DNA of 64,000 nt, from assembly GCF_000353285.1 (NCBI RefSeq), contig NZ_KB731324.1, forward strand, positions 4,296,577-4,360,576. Direction: 5' to 3'. The notes under the pieces are model-generated. The model was not told the DNA's origin. It searched no databases and saw only the letters and a program-made list of their open reading frames with translations. The position numbers and the translations under genes were made by a program. Below, piece after piece: positions 54,698 through 64,000 of the stretch; within the stretch, counting starts at the first letter, position 1, and each line of letters starts with the position of its first letter. Origin of the DNA: Leptolyngbya boryana PCC 6306. GTDB lineage: Bacteria; Cyanobacteriota; Cyanobacteriia; Leptolyngbyales; Leptolyngbyaceae.

Positions 54698-55903
54698 TCA
54701 GCGAAACGTCTCAACAATGCGGACAAAGAACTCGACACCCATCCCCAATACCGTTTCATCAAAATCGAATCGAGGATGGTGGTGTGGAAAATCTAATCCT
54801 TTCTCTGAATTAGCCGATCCTAAGAAGAAATAGCAGCCTGGAACTTCTTGCAGAAAGAACGCCATATCTTCGCCCCCCATCGTTTGGCAATCCGGCACAA
54901 CTCCTAAGGGCGATTCGATCACCGTTTCCGCGATCGACCGAACTAAATCTGCGATCGCGCCATCATTAATCACAGGCGGATACAGTACGTCATAGTTGAA
55001 TTCATACGTTGCGCCATGTGCCTGACAAATTCCGGCGACAATCTGTTCAATTCGTTGCGCAAAATATCCCGCATATTTGGGGTTAAAGTAGCGGACTGTG
55101 CCTCTGAGCCGCGCTGAAGCCGCAATCACATTACAAGCTGTCCCAGAATGGAATTCACCGACCGTCACGACTGCTGAATCGATCGGATCAACGTTCCGCG
55201 CCACGATCGTTTGCAGCGTATTCACGATTTGAGCACCGACCAAAACAGAATCGATCGTTTGTTGTGGAATTGCACCATGTCCGCCTTTCCCAACGATCGT
55301 GAAGTCAAACGTTTCCACGGCTGCCATCAATGCCCCAGTCCGCACACCCACCATTCCCAAGGGCAAATTATTCCAAATATGCAATCCGACGATCGCATCG
55401 ACATCTGGTTTTTTGAGAACCCCGGCTTCAATCATCGGTTTTGCACCCCCTGGTCCTTCTTCAGCGGGTTGGAAAATGATTTTTACCGTGCCTGAAAAAT
55501 CACGATGTTGCGACAGATAATAAGCCGTTCCAAGCGCGATCGTCACATGTCCATCATGTCCGCAAGCGTGCATCAGTCCATCATGCTGCGACTTATAGGG
55601 CACATCATTTTGCTCTTGAATTGGCAACGCATCCATATCGGCTCGAATTGCCAAGACTCGACCCGGACGATTTCCTGCGATCGTGGCGACAATTCCGGTT
55701 TTTGCAATTCCGGTTTCGTGTGGAATCTGCCATTCCTGAAGTTTTTGGGTGATAAATTCAGCCGTTAATTGTTCGCGAAAGCCGAGTTCAGGACGTTGAT
55801 GAAGTTGTCTGCGCCAGGTGACGAGTTGAGCTTGCAGCGATCGAATTTCCAGTCGAATTTGTGAAACATCGACTGAAGGTGAACTTAGGAAAGTAGAAAC
55901 CAT
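54698..55903 (-). CDS. M20-family amidohydrolase (hippurate/IAA-amino-acid hydrolase-like)
   Basis: 401 residues. RPELGFREQLTAEFI, metal-site region MHACGHDGHVTIALG, FQPAEEGPGGAKPMIEAG, and the dimerisation-domain motif GKGGHGAIPQQTIDSV, then GGEDMAFFLQEVPGCYFFLG. This is the M20D carboxypeptidase/amidohydrolase group that splits N-acyl amino acids using two metal ions. Which conjugate it cleaves is unknown. It lies between sodA and argZ on the same strand, with own terminator. Confidence 0.92.
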   Translation of the reverse strand: MVSTFLSSPSVDVSQIRLEIRSLQAQLVTWRRQLHQRPELGFREQLTAEFITQKLQEWQIPHETGIAKTGIVATIAGNRPGRVLAIRADMDALPIQEQNDVPYKSQHDGLMHACGHDGHVTIALGTAYYLSQHRDFSGTVKIIFQPAEEGPGGAKPMIEAGVLKKPDVDAIVGLHIWNNLPLGMVGVRTGALMAAVETFDFTIVGKGGHGAIPQQTIDSVLVGAQIVNTLQTIVARNVDPIDSAVVTVGEFHSGTACNVIAASARLRGTVRYFNPKYAGYFAQRIEQIVAGICQAHGATYEFNYDVLYPPVINDGAIADLVRSIAETVIESPLGVVPDCQTMGGEDMAFFLQEVPGCYFFLGSANSEKGLDFPHHHPRFDFDETVLGMGVEFFVRIVETFR

Positions 55904-55995
55904 GATAGGAAAAACCTTTTTCGTGATAGAAAAACTCTAAGCTTAGACTTCCACTATCGCAAACTTCACTCCTGATGGGATCGTGCCCTAAAAAT

Positions 55996-56028
55996 AGAAG
56001 CCGGATTTTTCTGAAAAATCCGGCTTCT
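55996..56028 (-). terminator. Strong hairpin, terminator of argZ
   Basis: A perfect 15-bp stem AGAAGCCGGATTTTT / AAAAATCCGGCTTCT with a 3-base loop, followed in the minus direction by ATTTTT. It lies about 90 bases after the argZ/agrE stop; a C-run stretch of the dispersed CTCCCCACTCCCC kind at 56090-56110 lies between. Confidence 0.85.
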
Positions 56029-56117
56029 AGCAGCTCTAGTAGTTCATCACAAAATCTGTAGAGGATAAGGAGCAAGCTAAGCCTGGTTTCTCCCCACTCC
56101 CCATCTCCCCACTCCGC

Positions 56118-58226
56118 TTACACTTTCTCAGCCAAGCGATAAGCACTCGTCAATTTCTCAAGTTGCTGCACCAACAAACTCAAGAACAAGCCTACATCGG
56201 TCACAACGCCAACCGATTCAACCGAACCGCGATCGCTGAGTTTCGTCACAACTGCTGGATTGATATCAACACACACCATCTTCACGCCCGATGGGGTCAT
56301 ATTGCCTACCCCGATCGAATGCAACATCGAAGACAACATCAAAATCATGTCTGCGCCTTCAATCAAACGCGCATAATCTTGCTGTGCTTCGATCAGATCC
56401 ATCTTCGTATCGGGCAATGGACCGTCATCACGAATCGATCCAGCAAGCGAGAATGGAATATCATTCCGAACGCATTCGTACAAGATGCCACTCTTGAGCA
56501 CACCTGCTTCCACAGTTTTGGCAATGCTACCGTAGCGCCGGACTGTGTTGATCACTTTCAAGTGATGGCGATGCCCACCTCGGACAGAAACCCCTCGTTT
56601 CATATCCACACCGAGCGATGTCCCGAGCAATGATTGCTCCATGTCGTGAACTGCGATCGCATTGCCACCGAGCAATGCCTGCACATAGCCTTCTCGAATC
56701 AATTTCGCCAAGTGTTCGCCGCCGCCTGTATGAATCACAACAGGGCCTGCTGTCACCACAACTCGACCACCTTGATCGCGAATTTGCCGCAATTCCCAAG
56801 CAATCTGCTCAACGACTAATTCGACGCGCCGCTCACTCGAAACGCCTGCACCCATAAAGCTAAATTCTTGAGTGTTGCGCTGATCGCGAGTGCTCGTCTT
56901 CCGAATCGTGCGAATGCCTTCAACTCCGACGACAACGCGATCGTCGGTCGTCAAATCTCGCAGTAATTTACACTGAGCACTTTTACCATCGGCGGAAACT
57001 GCGATCGCACCATCCATTCTCTGACGATCAACTCTCACCCATTCGCAATTCACCCGAACCTCAGTCGGATAAATCGTCGTCACATAGAAATCATCCGGTG
57101 CAACGCCATCTTGAACCACTGCCTCAAGTTCAGCATCACAGACTTCGGTTGGACGCGGCAAGGCTCCTAAATCGATCAACTGTGACATGATCGTTTCCAT
57201 CAGATCATGCGACGGAGCCGATACCTTCACTTCCGCAGAAGACGTACTTTGACGCTGTGTTCCCAAGCTGAAATTCAAGACCTGGAAGCTTCCCCCCGCT
57301 TCAACAATCACATCCAATGCTCGGTTGATCAGACCCGAATCGAGCAAGTGACCTTCAAGCTGCACCACTCGGCTCTCGATCGTTGCCACCGCATGAAGTT
57401 CCACCCGGACAGGTTCAGTCACCCGTAAGGTCAAACATTTTGCGGCTCCTCCAGCTTTGAGAAATTCTGTCAGCGGCGTTTCTAGCACTGTAAATCCGGC
57501 ATCTGCTAAGCGCTGTTTTAGTTCAGCACTCGCTTTATTCATAATCACAATATGATCGAGATTCACCGCATTACACGCGAAATTCACCGCATCAGGTTCT
57601 GCAATCGCGATGCGTTTCTCAGCGGGAACTCGCATCTCAATCAAGCGATTAGAATACGCATCAAACGCAGGCGGATAGTAAAGCAAATAGCCATTGCTCA
57701 ACGGACAGAAGCAAGTATCTAAGTGATAAAAGCGCTCATCCATTAAGCGCAGGGATAACACTTCGACATCCAGCCATTTTGCCAAGTAAGGATGTGAATC
57801 CAATTCAGACCGGAAGCCATACCCCGCCCAAAGCCAGCGTCCTTCACGATCGAACAAAGCATCGCCCGCGCCTTCAAACGGCAGTTCTGGCGGAAGCTCG
57901 TACACGGTGAACCCATTGTTCTCGAACCATTCTTTGAAAAAGGGTTCTTCTCCCTGCCGTTCCTTGTGATAAAAACGACTCAAGACAGCCGTATCTCCTA
58001 GTACTAAACCCGCATTAGCGGTAAAGACCATATCGGGGACACCTTTTTGTGGCGTGACCAGATCCACGATCGCATGTTGCTTGATCAAGTCATGCAAACC
58101 GTGCCATTGTTCTACTGCGCGATCGCGCGACGACTTGTGAATATTCCCTTCCATCCACGGATTAATCACATAATCCACATCGTAATGGTCAGGAGCACAC
58201 ATCAAAATCCGAATCGAAGATGTCAT
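56118..58226 (-). CDS. argZ: Arginine dihydrolase ArgZ/AgrE with ornithine cyclodeaminase-like C-terminus
   Basis: 702 residues. The N-terminal half is a guanidine-group-modifying domain. Asn22, Asn71, Glu118, His168 and Cys264 stand exactly where I recall the catalytic residues of the Synechocystis enzyme ArgZ. The C-terminal half is the LOR/SDH-type NAD-binding domain (VVVTAGPVVIHTGGGEHLAKL and GVGNMTPSGVKMV). The enzyme turns arginine to ornithine plus ammonia and CO2. In AgrE of Anabaena the C-terminal part converts ornithine to proline. It recovers nitrogen from arginine and cyanophycin. Monocistronic. Confidence 0.94.
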   Translation of the reverse strand: MTSSIRILMCAPDHYDVDYVINPWMEGNIHKSSRDRAVEQWHGLHDLIKQHAIVDLVTPQKGVPDMVFTANAGLVLGDTAVLSRFYHKERQGEEPFFKEWFENNGFTVYELPPELPFEGAGDALFDREGRWLWAGYGFRSELDSHPYLAKWLDVEVLSLRLMDERFYHLDTCFCPLSNGYLLYYPPAFDAYSNRLIEMRVPAEKRIAIAEPDAVNFACNAVNLDHIVIMNKASAELKQRLADAGFTVLETPLTEFLKAGGAAKCLTLRVTEPVRVELHAVATIESRVVQLEGHLLDSGLINRALDVIVEAGGSFQVLNFSLGTQRQSTSSAEVKVSAPSHDLMETIMSQLIDLGALPRPTEVCDAELEAVVQDGVAPDDFYVTTIYPTEVRVNCEWVRVDRQRMDGAIAVSADGKSAQCKLLRDLTTDDRVVVGVEGIRTIRKTSTRDQRNTQEFSFMGAGVSSERRVELVVEQIAWELRQIRDQGGRVVVTAGPVVIHTGGGEHLAKLIREGYVQALLGGNAIAVHDMEQSLLGTSLGVDMKRGVSVRGGHRHHLKVINTVRRYGSIAKTVEAGVLKSGILYECVRNDIPFSLAGSIRDDGPLPDTKMDLIEAQQDYARLIEGADMILMLSSMLHSIGVGNMTPSGVKMVCVDINPAVVTKLSDRGSVESVGVVTDVGLFLSLLVQQLEKLTSAYRLAEKV

Positions 58227-58523
58227 AGAGAAAAATCTGGGTAAATGTGTATTCTGGGGTGTCCCTCAATGAATGAGAGTGTGCACCCCAAGGTTGTCTC
58301 GATGTTGTATCGATGACTACAGGACATCCTGGGCTAACGTCGAACTTGTAGCGGCAGACATTCGATCCATTCTAGGAACAAAGGGAACGCTTAATTCCTA
58401 AAATGTGTCAGCAAACGATGAACTCATGAAGAGAGGCTTAATGCGATCGTAGCGCTCACAAACTGCATTAGCCAACCTTCTCGTGCTCAACGACGGCAAG
58501 ATATTCCGAAAATAATTTAAATT
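58227..58523. other. Intergenic region upstream of argZ
   Basis: About 300 bases without a protein-like frame, tRNA or repeat. It must contain the minus-strand argZ promoter near 58230-58300, but no clear boxes or NtcA site (GTA-N8-TAC) were found. Confidence 0.45.
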
Positions 58524-58553
58524 AAAAAGAGCATTCCGAATCTCAGAACGCTC
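58524..58553 (-). terminator. Intrinsic terminator of the C39-like peptidase gene
   Basis: In the minus direction GAGCGTTC pairs with GAATGCTC (one G.T) and five T follow. It is 18 bases beyond the stop codon at 58571. Confidence 0.82.
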
Positions 58554-58570
58554 GCAAACCAGAAACGAAG

Positions 58571-59344
58571 TTAACGCTTTGAGATGAAATGCACCCAGAA
58601 CTGATGATCTGTACAGCAAGTTTGATAGATCAGATTGTAAGAATAAGTCAGTCCTGCACCTGTGGTGTAGATATCGTAGTGGCTGAGTTCAGGATTTGGA
58701 TCAAACATTAATTCACCATACGGATCATTGACGATAAAGCCTTTTTCGTTGTAGCCAATGATGCAAATGATATGTCCGGATGGAGTAAAGTAACCATGCA
58801 CGATCGCTGGATTGCCCTGAGCTAACCATTCCTTAACTTGCTCAAAGCTTGCAGTTTGCGTGAAGCGATCGTGGCAGCCATAATCTTCAGCGACTTGAGC
58901 GATCGTTGCGGGTTCATGGCGATCTAAATTCTTTTCAGTGCAATAGCGATCGAGTTCATCAGGAAAGCGGATACTTGGATTACGCGGAGGAACTCGGAAG
59001 TAAGACAGCACCATTGCAAGACTTGTAACATTGCAAGTTCCGTACGGATTATCGGAGTTATCTAACTGATCGAGATAAGGTACGGCTAAACGAGTGGCTT
59101 GCGGAAAGTTCACCTTTCCATCTTTGAGAATGACCGCATGACGTTGGAAGATCATCCAGGTTTTTTGACCTTGAAACGATCGATCAGCAAACGTAACTTT
59201 GAGATGGTCTGCAACAACAGTAAACGAGCTAATCTCTAAAACCGTTTCGGCTGCGATCGACTGTTTCTGATCAGCAGGAAGCTTGCTAGAGTCGATGGGC
59301 TGCTGCTTGAGCACTGAATTGACTAAGACTTTGAGTTGTAGCAT
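58571..59344 (-). CDS. C39-like cysteine peptidase family protein
   Basis: 257 residues from the ATG at 59344 (MLQLKVLVNSV); the longer frame to 59410 adds sequence without protein character. An N-terminal beta-rich domain (LKVTFADRSFQGQKTWMIF) is followed by a papain-fold peptidase_C39_2 domain: nucleophile Cys in NPYGTCNVTSLAMVLSYF, His in PSGHIICIIGYN, and Asp in IVNDPYGE. No signal peptide is visible. Target unknown. The IS element inserted about 70 bases upstream probably removed or replaced its promoter. Confidence 0.85.
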   Translation of the reverse strand: MLQLKVLVNSVLKQQPIDSSKLPADQKQSIAAETVLEISSFTVVADHLKVTFADRSFQGQKTWMIFQRHAVILKDGKVNFPQATRLAVPYLDQLDNSDNPYGTCNVTSLAMVLSYFRVPPRNPSIRFPDELDRYCTEKNLDRHEPATIAQVAEDYGCHDRFTQTASFEQVKEWLAQGNPAIVHGYFTPSGHIICIIGYNEKGFIVNDPYGELMFDPNPELSHYDIYTTGAGLTYSYNLIYQTCCTDHQFWVHFISKR

Positions 59345-59416
59345 CTGACGCTCCTGACAAATGGTTGCCTGTGACAACAGGGAGACGCGATCGGTTTGCG
59401 GATGAAACAAAAAAAA

Positions 59417-60722
59417 AGATAGAGAAAATTTTCCTCAAGGGGTGACAACGAAGCTAGAGAGCAGACTGGATCAAGGAAATGGCATTGAGACCTCGCTGAA
59501 AAAAGGGACGTTTTTGCGGCTTGAGTGCCATCAACTTGGTCGCCAGAGTTGACCACAATTGCAAGGGTTCAATCCACAACCTGCCATACAAGCCAATCCA
59601 GAAATTGCTATGTCGGTTTCGGGTTCGCTTCGGCTCCTTGACTCGACCGACGTAGCATTGCACTTGCTTTTGGGCGAATGCGTCGTCCCTGAAGCGTTGA
59701 GAGCGAATAAGCAATGGCAATCAGAACCAGTAGTGCATTGAATCGGCGTGAATCGGGCATGGCAATCTTCGAGATGATAGCCACCGGATTTGTAGTCTTT
59801 GAACAGCGGCTCAATGGAGAAGCGATTAGAGTAAGCTTTCAGAGTTTGTTCGGCACCGACGAGATTGGTCAGCAGATACCAAGCATCAGAATTCGATTGA
59901 CGGTAGGCGCGTTTTTGGCGCAAGACTAAATTATGCTTGCCGAACCCGCGATTTTGCGTGACTTGAATGTGCAGATATTGCTCAGTGATTCCGGGCGTTT
60001 GTGGCAAATCGTCGAGGCGAGTAAACGCATCGCTGTCATTCGGTTTGATGGTCGTACTTTTCGGTAAACGGAACACGAATTTGACTTGTTTTTCCACACA
60101 CCAAGCAGCAAGCTCGATACTGTGAAACTCACGGTCTCCGAGCAAAATGAAGCGATACTTTTTCAACAGATGAAATACCGGACATAACACTTTTCGTTGT
60201 TCAGCCAGCGAACTCTGTCCTTGCTTGTTCAGCCACATCCAGTGCAATGGGATTGCCCGCTTCTGGTATACAAGACTCACCATGATCAAGTTATGGTTTT
60301 GCCATTGCGTCCGGTCAACCACCAGGTGAAGCGGAGTTCTACCTGAGTAATGTCGTTTGATCCACTGCTTGACAATCGGAAACCAGATCGCTTGTGGAGT
60401 CAGTTGCGGCAGACTCAAGAATCGCTGAATATTCCGCCGTCTGCTCTCAAATAGAATCGGTTGCGGAAACAGGGTCGCTATCCGTTCAATCGTAATTCTT
60501 CGCTCTTTTTGCAACAGTTCGACCAAGATTTCTAGCGTCACAAATTGCGCTTCCGTTAATTGCGATTGTAAACAGGTTTGATAGAATGAGGGCAACATCT
60601 TTTAGATTGATGGGGTGAAACAAGTGGAATCACCTCATTTTTTCTGTCTCTCAATGCTGCTATCCGGCATCCTTTCTACCGTTCAGTCGTGTCGTCACCC
60701 CTTAAGAAAATTTTCTCTATCT
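59417..60722 (-). mobile_element. IS4-family insertion sequence, decayed
   Basis: Terminal inverted repeats: left 59417-59449 begins AGATAGAGAAAATTTTC and continues AAGGGGTGAC; the right end 60691-60722 is its near-perfect complement. The element is about 1.3 kb with one transposase gene on the minus strand. I see no clear target-site duplication. It separates the C39-like gene from whatever lay upstream. Confidence 0.85.
59454..60598 (-). pseudogene. IS4-family DDE transposase, two frameshifts
   Basis: The N-terminal part runs from MLPSFYQTCLQSQL with DDE residues in LVVDRTQWQNH and ILLGDREFHS and the Y-R-E-K signature YSNRFSIEPLFKDYK. After GYHLEDCHA the reading must shift to FNALLVLIAIAYSLSTLQG and again to GRVKEPKRTRNRHSNFW, ending LMALKPQK...LIQSAL. 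The two shifts, both +1, leave no full-length enzyme. It should be inactive unless served by another copy. Confidence 0.85.
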
Positions 60723-60866
60723 TTTCTAAAAGATTGGGAGCGATGACAAGTTCCAACTAGGATTCTTAAGATTGCGTCGCCGAATTGCTACGCAGTATGA
60801 GTAACCTTGCTATACAAGAATTCTAATGCTCGGTTCCGTAGATCAGAGGATCGCGCCACAATCATC

Positions 60867-60897
60867 GATTACATCTGTTGAGTAAACAGATGTAATC
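60867..60897 (-). terminator. Hairpin after the CPA2 antiporter gene
   Basis: A 13-bp perfect stem GATTACATCTGTT / AACAGATGTAATC, loop GAGTA, 12 bases beyond the antiporter stop. No T-run follows, so termination strength is unclear. The 187 bases between the IS end and this gene hold nothing else. Confidence 0.6.
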
Positions 60898-60908
60898 TCG
60901 TAAAACCG

Positions 60909-62321
60909 TTACTTGCTAGCTGTTTCCACAGCCGGGGTAGATTCTGGGATGGGATTTGTGGATGAACCAAAGGCAACCCGTAAAAAGGGTGGAGCCAGAA
61001 AAGTTGTCAGAATGACCATGATAATAATCGATACCTCCAACGGCTTATCCAAAATGCCGCTAGCTGAGCCGATGCCAGCAAACACTAGACCTACCTCACC
61101 TCGAGGGATCATCCCAACCCCGATCGCCACTCGATTGATGCCGGGTTGTCCGAACACTGCCCAACCTGTGATCAGCTTGCCGATAATCGCTACCACCATC
61201 AAAAAGATAGCAATCAAGAGACCCGCCCGATTCTCCGGTACTGTCGGGTTCAACACACCGAGGTCGGCACGCGCTCCCACTGTCACAAAGAAGATGGGTA
61301 CCAGTAAATCGGCGATCGGTTTGATTAATTCATCTAACTCGTTCCGGGCATCGGTTTCATCGAGCACCAAACCCGCTGCAAACGCGCCCAAAATCGCTTC
61401 GAGATGAATGGCATTCCCTAAAAATGCCATAAAGAACGCAAAGATGAATGCCGGAATAACAATATTTCCACGGGTTTTGAGCTTATCTACGATCGCTACA
61501 AAAGTTTTGTTAAAGATACCCCCCAACAAAATTGAACCCATCAAAAATGCCGTCGCGCTGACAATCAAGTAAATGACATTGGCAACATCAATCTCACCCG
61601 TTTTAGCTAAGCTAGCGACGACAGCTAGAACAATAATGCCGAGGACATCATCAATCACTGCTGCGCCAACAATGATTTGCCCTTCTTTGGATTTGAGTTG
61701 ACCTAGCTCTGACAACACTTTAGAGGTAATGCCGATACTCGTTGCCGTTAATGCGGCTCCCGCAAAAATTGCTGGAATTGCTGCGACATGAAAGAGCATC
61801 ATTAACCCTGCCGTACCCGCTGCAAAAGGTGCTGCGACTCCGACGCAGGCGACCACCGTGGCTTGAATTCCCACTTCCTTTAGCTGTCGCAGATCGGATT
61901 CCAGTCCAATTTCAAACAGCAGAATAATCACGCCGATTTCAGCCAGAACCGAAATCACTTCACTTTGCGACTCAAAGATCCGAGTCATCGCATCCGGTGC
62001 TAACTGATTTAATCCTTGCAGCGCTGACATAATCACCGAGTCAGAGGCAGATAGCCCCCCTTCGGGAAAGATCACCAGATGCAATGCCGAAACGCCGACA
62101 ATCACACCCGCGACCAGTTCCCCCAAAACGGGCGGAAAATCTAATCGCCTAGCGACTTCTGCGCCGAGCTTGCTGGCTAGGTAAATCACCACCAGCGTCA
62201 GCAATACGCCAGACAGAATTAGGGGTGAATCTTCAGCAACAGCGGTCGCCAGGAATGGTATTGGAGTCATGAGAGCGGCTATCCCCCCACTAAAAGGATG
62301 CAGAATGTTGGACAAAATCAT
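60909..62321 (-). CDS. Na+/H+ antiporter, CPA2 (NapA/NhaS-like) family
   Basis: 470 residues with 12-13 hydrophobic segments. VLGELVAGVIVG, the helix with LLFEIGLESDLRQL, GAALTATSIGITSKVL and GAAVIDDVLGIIVLA (paired acidic Asp-Asp of the ion site) are CPA2 motifs. A KefB/NapA-type exchanger moving Na+ (or K+) against protons. It has no TrkA-N domain. It lies downstream of sbtB and sbtA on the same strand; SbtA imports bicarbonate with Na+, so a Na+ exporter beside it makes sense. Confidence 0.9.
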   Translation of the reverse strand: MILSNILHPFSGGIAALMTPIPFLATAVAEDSPLILSGVLLTLVVIYLASKLGAEVARRLDFPPVLGELVAGVIVGVSALHLVIFPEGGLSASDSVIMSALQGLNQLAPDAMTRIFESQSEVISVLAEIGVIILLFEIGLESDLRQLKEVGIQATVVACVGVAAPFAAGTAGLMMLFHVAAIPAIFAGAALTATSIGITSKVLSELGQLKSKEGQIIVGAAVIDDVLGIIVLAVVASLAKTGEIDVANVIYLIVSATAFLMGSILLGGIFNKTFVAIVDKLKTRGNIVIPAFIFAFFMAFLGNAIHLEAILGAFAAGLVLDETDARNELDELIKPIADLLVPIFFVTVGARADLGVLNPTVPENRAGLLIAIFLMVVAIIGKLITGWAVFGQPGINRVAIGVGMIPRGEVGLVFAGIGSASGILDKPLEVSIIIMVILTTFLAPPFLRVAFGSSTNPIPESTPAVETASK

Positions 62322-62582
62322 GAATTTAGAACAACGAAGGTTAAGGGTTTGAAAGATTCATCAAACTGCGGACAGTTATGAAAAAAGCAACCGATCGAAT
62401 CAAAGACTCTCATGCTTTGGATGCGGTTGCCTGGATCGAGACAAGCCTATTAAACCGACAATGAAAGCTATCAAAGAAAATCTAGAATTTTCAAGGGTTC
62501 CAGCCTCAAAAATGCACTCTCAATCATTGCCGGAGTCATAGCTTTCAATGAGTAACGGGGGCAAATGAGTGTTGAGATGATC

Positions 62583-62942
<360 letters not shown>

Positions 62943-62996
62943 TTAACATGCTGGGTCTGTCGAGCTAAGGGAACACCGACAGACCACGGCCCGTCA

Positions 62997-64000
62997 TTAT
63001 AGTCCGCCGATCGCTTGGGCGAGACCGACGAAGAACGGGATACATAAGCCGATCGCAATGGGTGTACCGATGGCTGTGGACGCGCCGATATAGGCAGAGG
63101 GGTTAGCCGATGGGATACCCGCTCTCAACGTGGGTGGACCTGAGATGTCTGAACTAGAGGAAGCAATGACAGCCAGGATCACGACACCGCCCATGCTGAA
63201 TCCTGCAACGTAGTGGGCAATCATGCCGAGACCAAAGGCGATTAGCCCATGCACAAACGGTGCTGCCACGCTATACACGACATACCATTGAGCCACCTTG
63301 CGCAGTTCGCCAAGTCTTGACCATGCTTCCATGCCCATGACCAACATCAAGATCGAAAGCAAGCCGCGAAAGGCAGGGTCGTAGAAACCTTTATAGACAC
63401 TCTCTGGTCGGGTGAATATGCCAAGCGCAAGACCTAACAACATTGCTGATAAGGCAGGACCCCGAAGGCTTTCCTCAATGATCGGCCATATCTTGACCCG
63501 ATTATTCGCAGCCCCTTGATTGCTGAGATACTCCTGCTTGCTGAGATACTCCTCCTCGGTGAGATGCGCCTGTGCAGCCTTCAGCTTCTTCTTGTTGAGA
63601 TAAATGTTGGCGACCACAATCGCAGTCACGAGGGCGGGGATATCCATGAAGGGATAGAGTGCGCCTGCCCATGCCTCGAATGGCACTTTTTGTTCTTCCA
63701 GTACTGTCAGTCCAGCAGCCATCGTGGAGCCACTCACGGCTCCAAACAATCCTCCAGTCGCGATCGCATCGACGACTTTGACCTTTGGCAGCTTCGCCAA
63801 TGTATAGCGCGCGATGAAGACAACCAGAATCCCTACGACTACTGCACAGATCATGGGTAACACCATGTCCGCCAGGTTGGAGTTACGGATAGCAATGCCA
63901 CCGGTCAGACCGATTTTGGTGAGCAGCATGAAGACGATGATTGTACAAATCGACTCGGGAATTACCAATTCACTCCCGAGAGCAGCAATGATCATCCCAC
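62997..64000 (-). CDS. sbtA: Sodium-dependent bicarbonate transporter SbtA (5' end outside window)
   Basis: About 334 residues visible; roughly 40 N-terminal residues are beyond the window edge. Membrane helices in pairs with GGLFGAVSGSTMAAGLTVLE and VILAVIASSSSDISGPPTLRAG, and a polar central loop (AQAHLTEEEYLSKQEYLSNQG) on the cytoplasmic side with a short duplication (EYLSKQEYLSNQ). SbtA is a high-affinity Na+/HCO3- symporter induced at low CO2. It is followed by sbtB. Confidence 0.96.
   Translation of the reverse strand, partial: GMIIAALGSELVIPESICTIIVFMLLTKIGLTGGIAIRNSNLADMVLPMICAVVVGILVVFIARYTLAKLPKVKVVDAIATGGLFGAVSGSTMAAGLTVLEEQKVPFEAWAGALYPFMDIPALVTAIVVANIYLNKKKLKAAQAHLTEEEYLSKQEYLSNQGAANNRVKIWPIIEESLRGPALSAMLLGLALGIFTRPESVYKGFYDPAFRGLLSILMLVMGMEAWSRLGELRKVAQWYVVYSVAAPFVHGLIAFGLGMIAHYVAGFSMGGVVILAVIASSSSDISGPPTLRAGIPSANPSAYIGASTAIGTPIAIGLCIPFFVGLAQAIGGL

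Noticed and set aside
58227-58523. Possible tRNA or small RNA upstream of argZ
   Set aside because: No cloverleaf, T-arm consensus or conserved RNA motif could be found.

Overview
The window is a piece of a filamentous-type cyanobacterial chromosome, most like the Leptolyngbya/Oscillatoria group. The evidence is the cyanobacterial ATP synthase gene order (atpI-atpB-atpE-b'-atpF-atpH-atpA-gamma, without beta and epsilon), the HIP1 octamer GCGATCGC scattered through it, the bicarbonate-uptake pair sbtA/sbtB, a Psb32-like protein, a cyanobacterial arginine dihydrolase (ArgZ/AgrE), a 4-Cys/pentapeptide Ser/Thr kinase, and CHAT/CHASE2/DUF928 proteins. No rRNA, tRNA or CRISPR array was recognised.

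Layout. 0-2.3 kb: the 3' part of dnaK, then a small two-gene toxin-antitoxin-like module, then a second copy of the dnaK 3' end including its terminator. 2.3-8.1 kb: a protein of six degenerate 65-residue repeats plus TPRs, a hydrophilic protein divergent from a SigF-type sigma factor, an FKBP, a phasin-like protein and a methyltransferase. 8.4-14.4 kb: the ATP synthase operon, with hairpins after atpE and before atpA. 14.5-20.1 kb: CHAT-TPR, DUF928 and CHASE2-cyclase genes on the minus strand, a signalling set. 20.2-33.1 kb: housekeeping and envelope genes (pheT, SpkB-like kinase, YtxH/DUF948 proteins, psb32, a membrane patatin, bioF with four upstream partners).

33.2-39.2 kb is a dense minus-strand conflict island. 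A NACHT-HEAT ATPase is followed by UPF0175/PIN pairs, an orphan antitoxin, a TIR protein, a second UPF0175/PIN pair, a TIR remnant, and a mosaic UPF0175-RelE pair. The TIR protein begins with a 28-residue segment almost identical to the start of the C-terminal module of the NACHT protein. This links a sensor and an effector and is the best candidate here for an undescribed system. 39.4-46.8 kb: aspC, a large SNF2-family helicase, trhO and a CopG-like/HNH pair. 47.0-53.4 kb: a type I restriction-modification locus (hsdR, hsdM, hsdS) with an antitoxin/PIN pair and a 36-residue membrane peptide between hsdM and hsdS.

53.4-64 kb: a REPIN-like palindrome cluster, Mn-type superoxide dismutase, an M20 amidohydrolase, argZ/agrE, a C39-like peptidase with a decayed IS4-type element inserted just upstream, a CPA2 antiporter, sbtB and the 3' part of sbtA. 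Functionally the window combines energy conversion (ATP synthase), carbon and nitrogen supply (SbtAB, ArgZ), redox defence (SOD, Psb32) and two accessory defence regions (NACHT/TIR/TA island and type I R-M). The accessory regions show clear traces of duplication and module shuffling.
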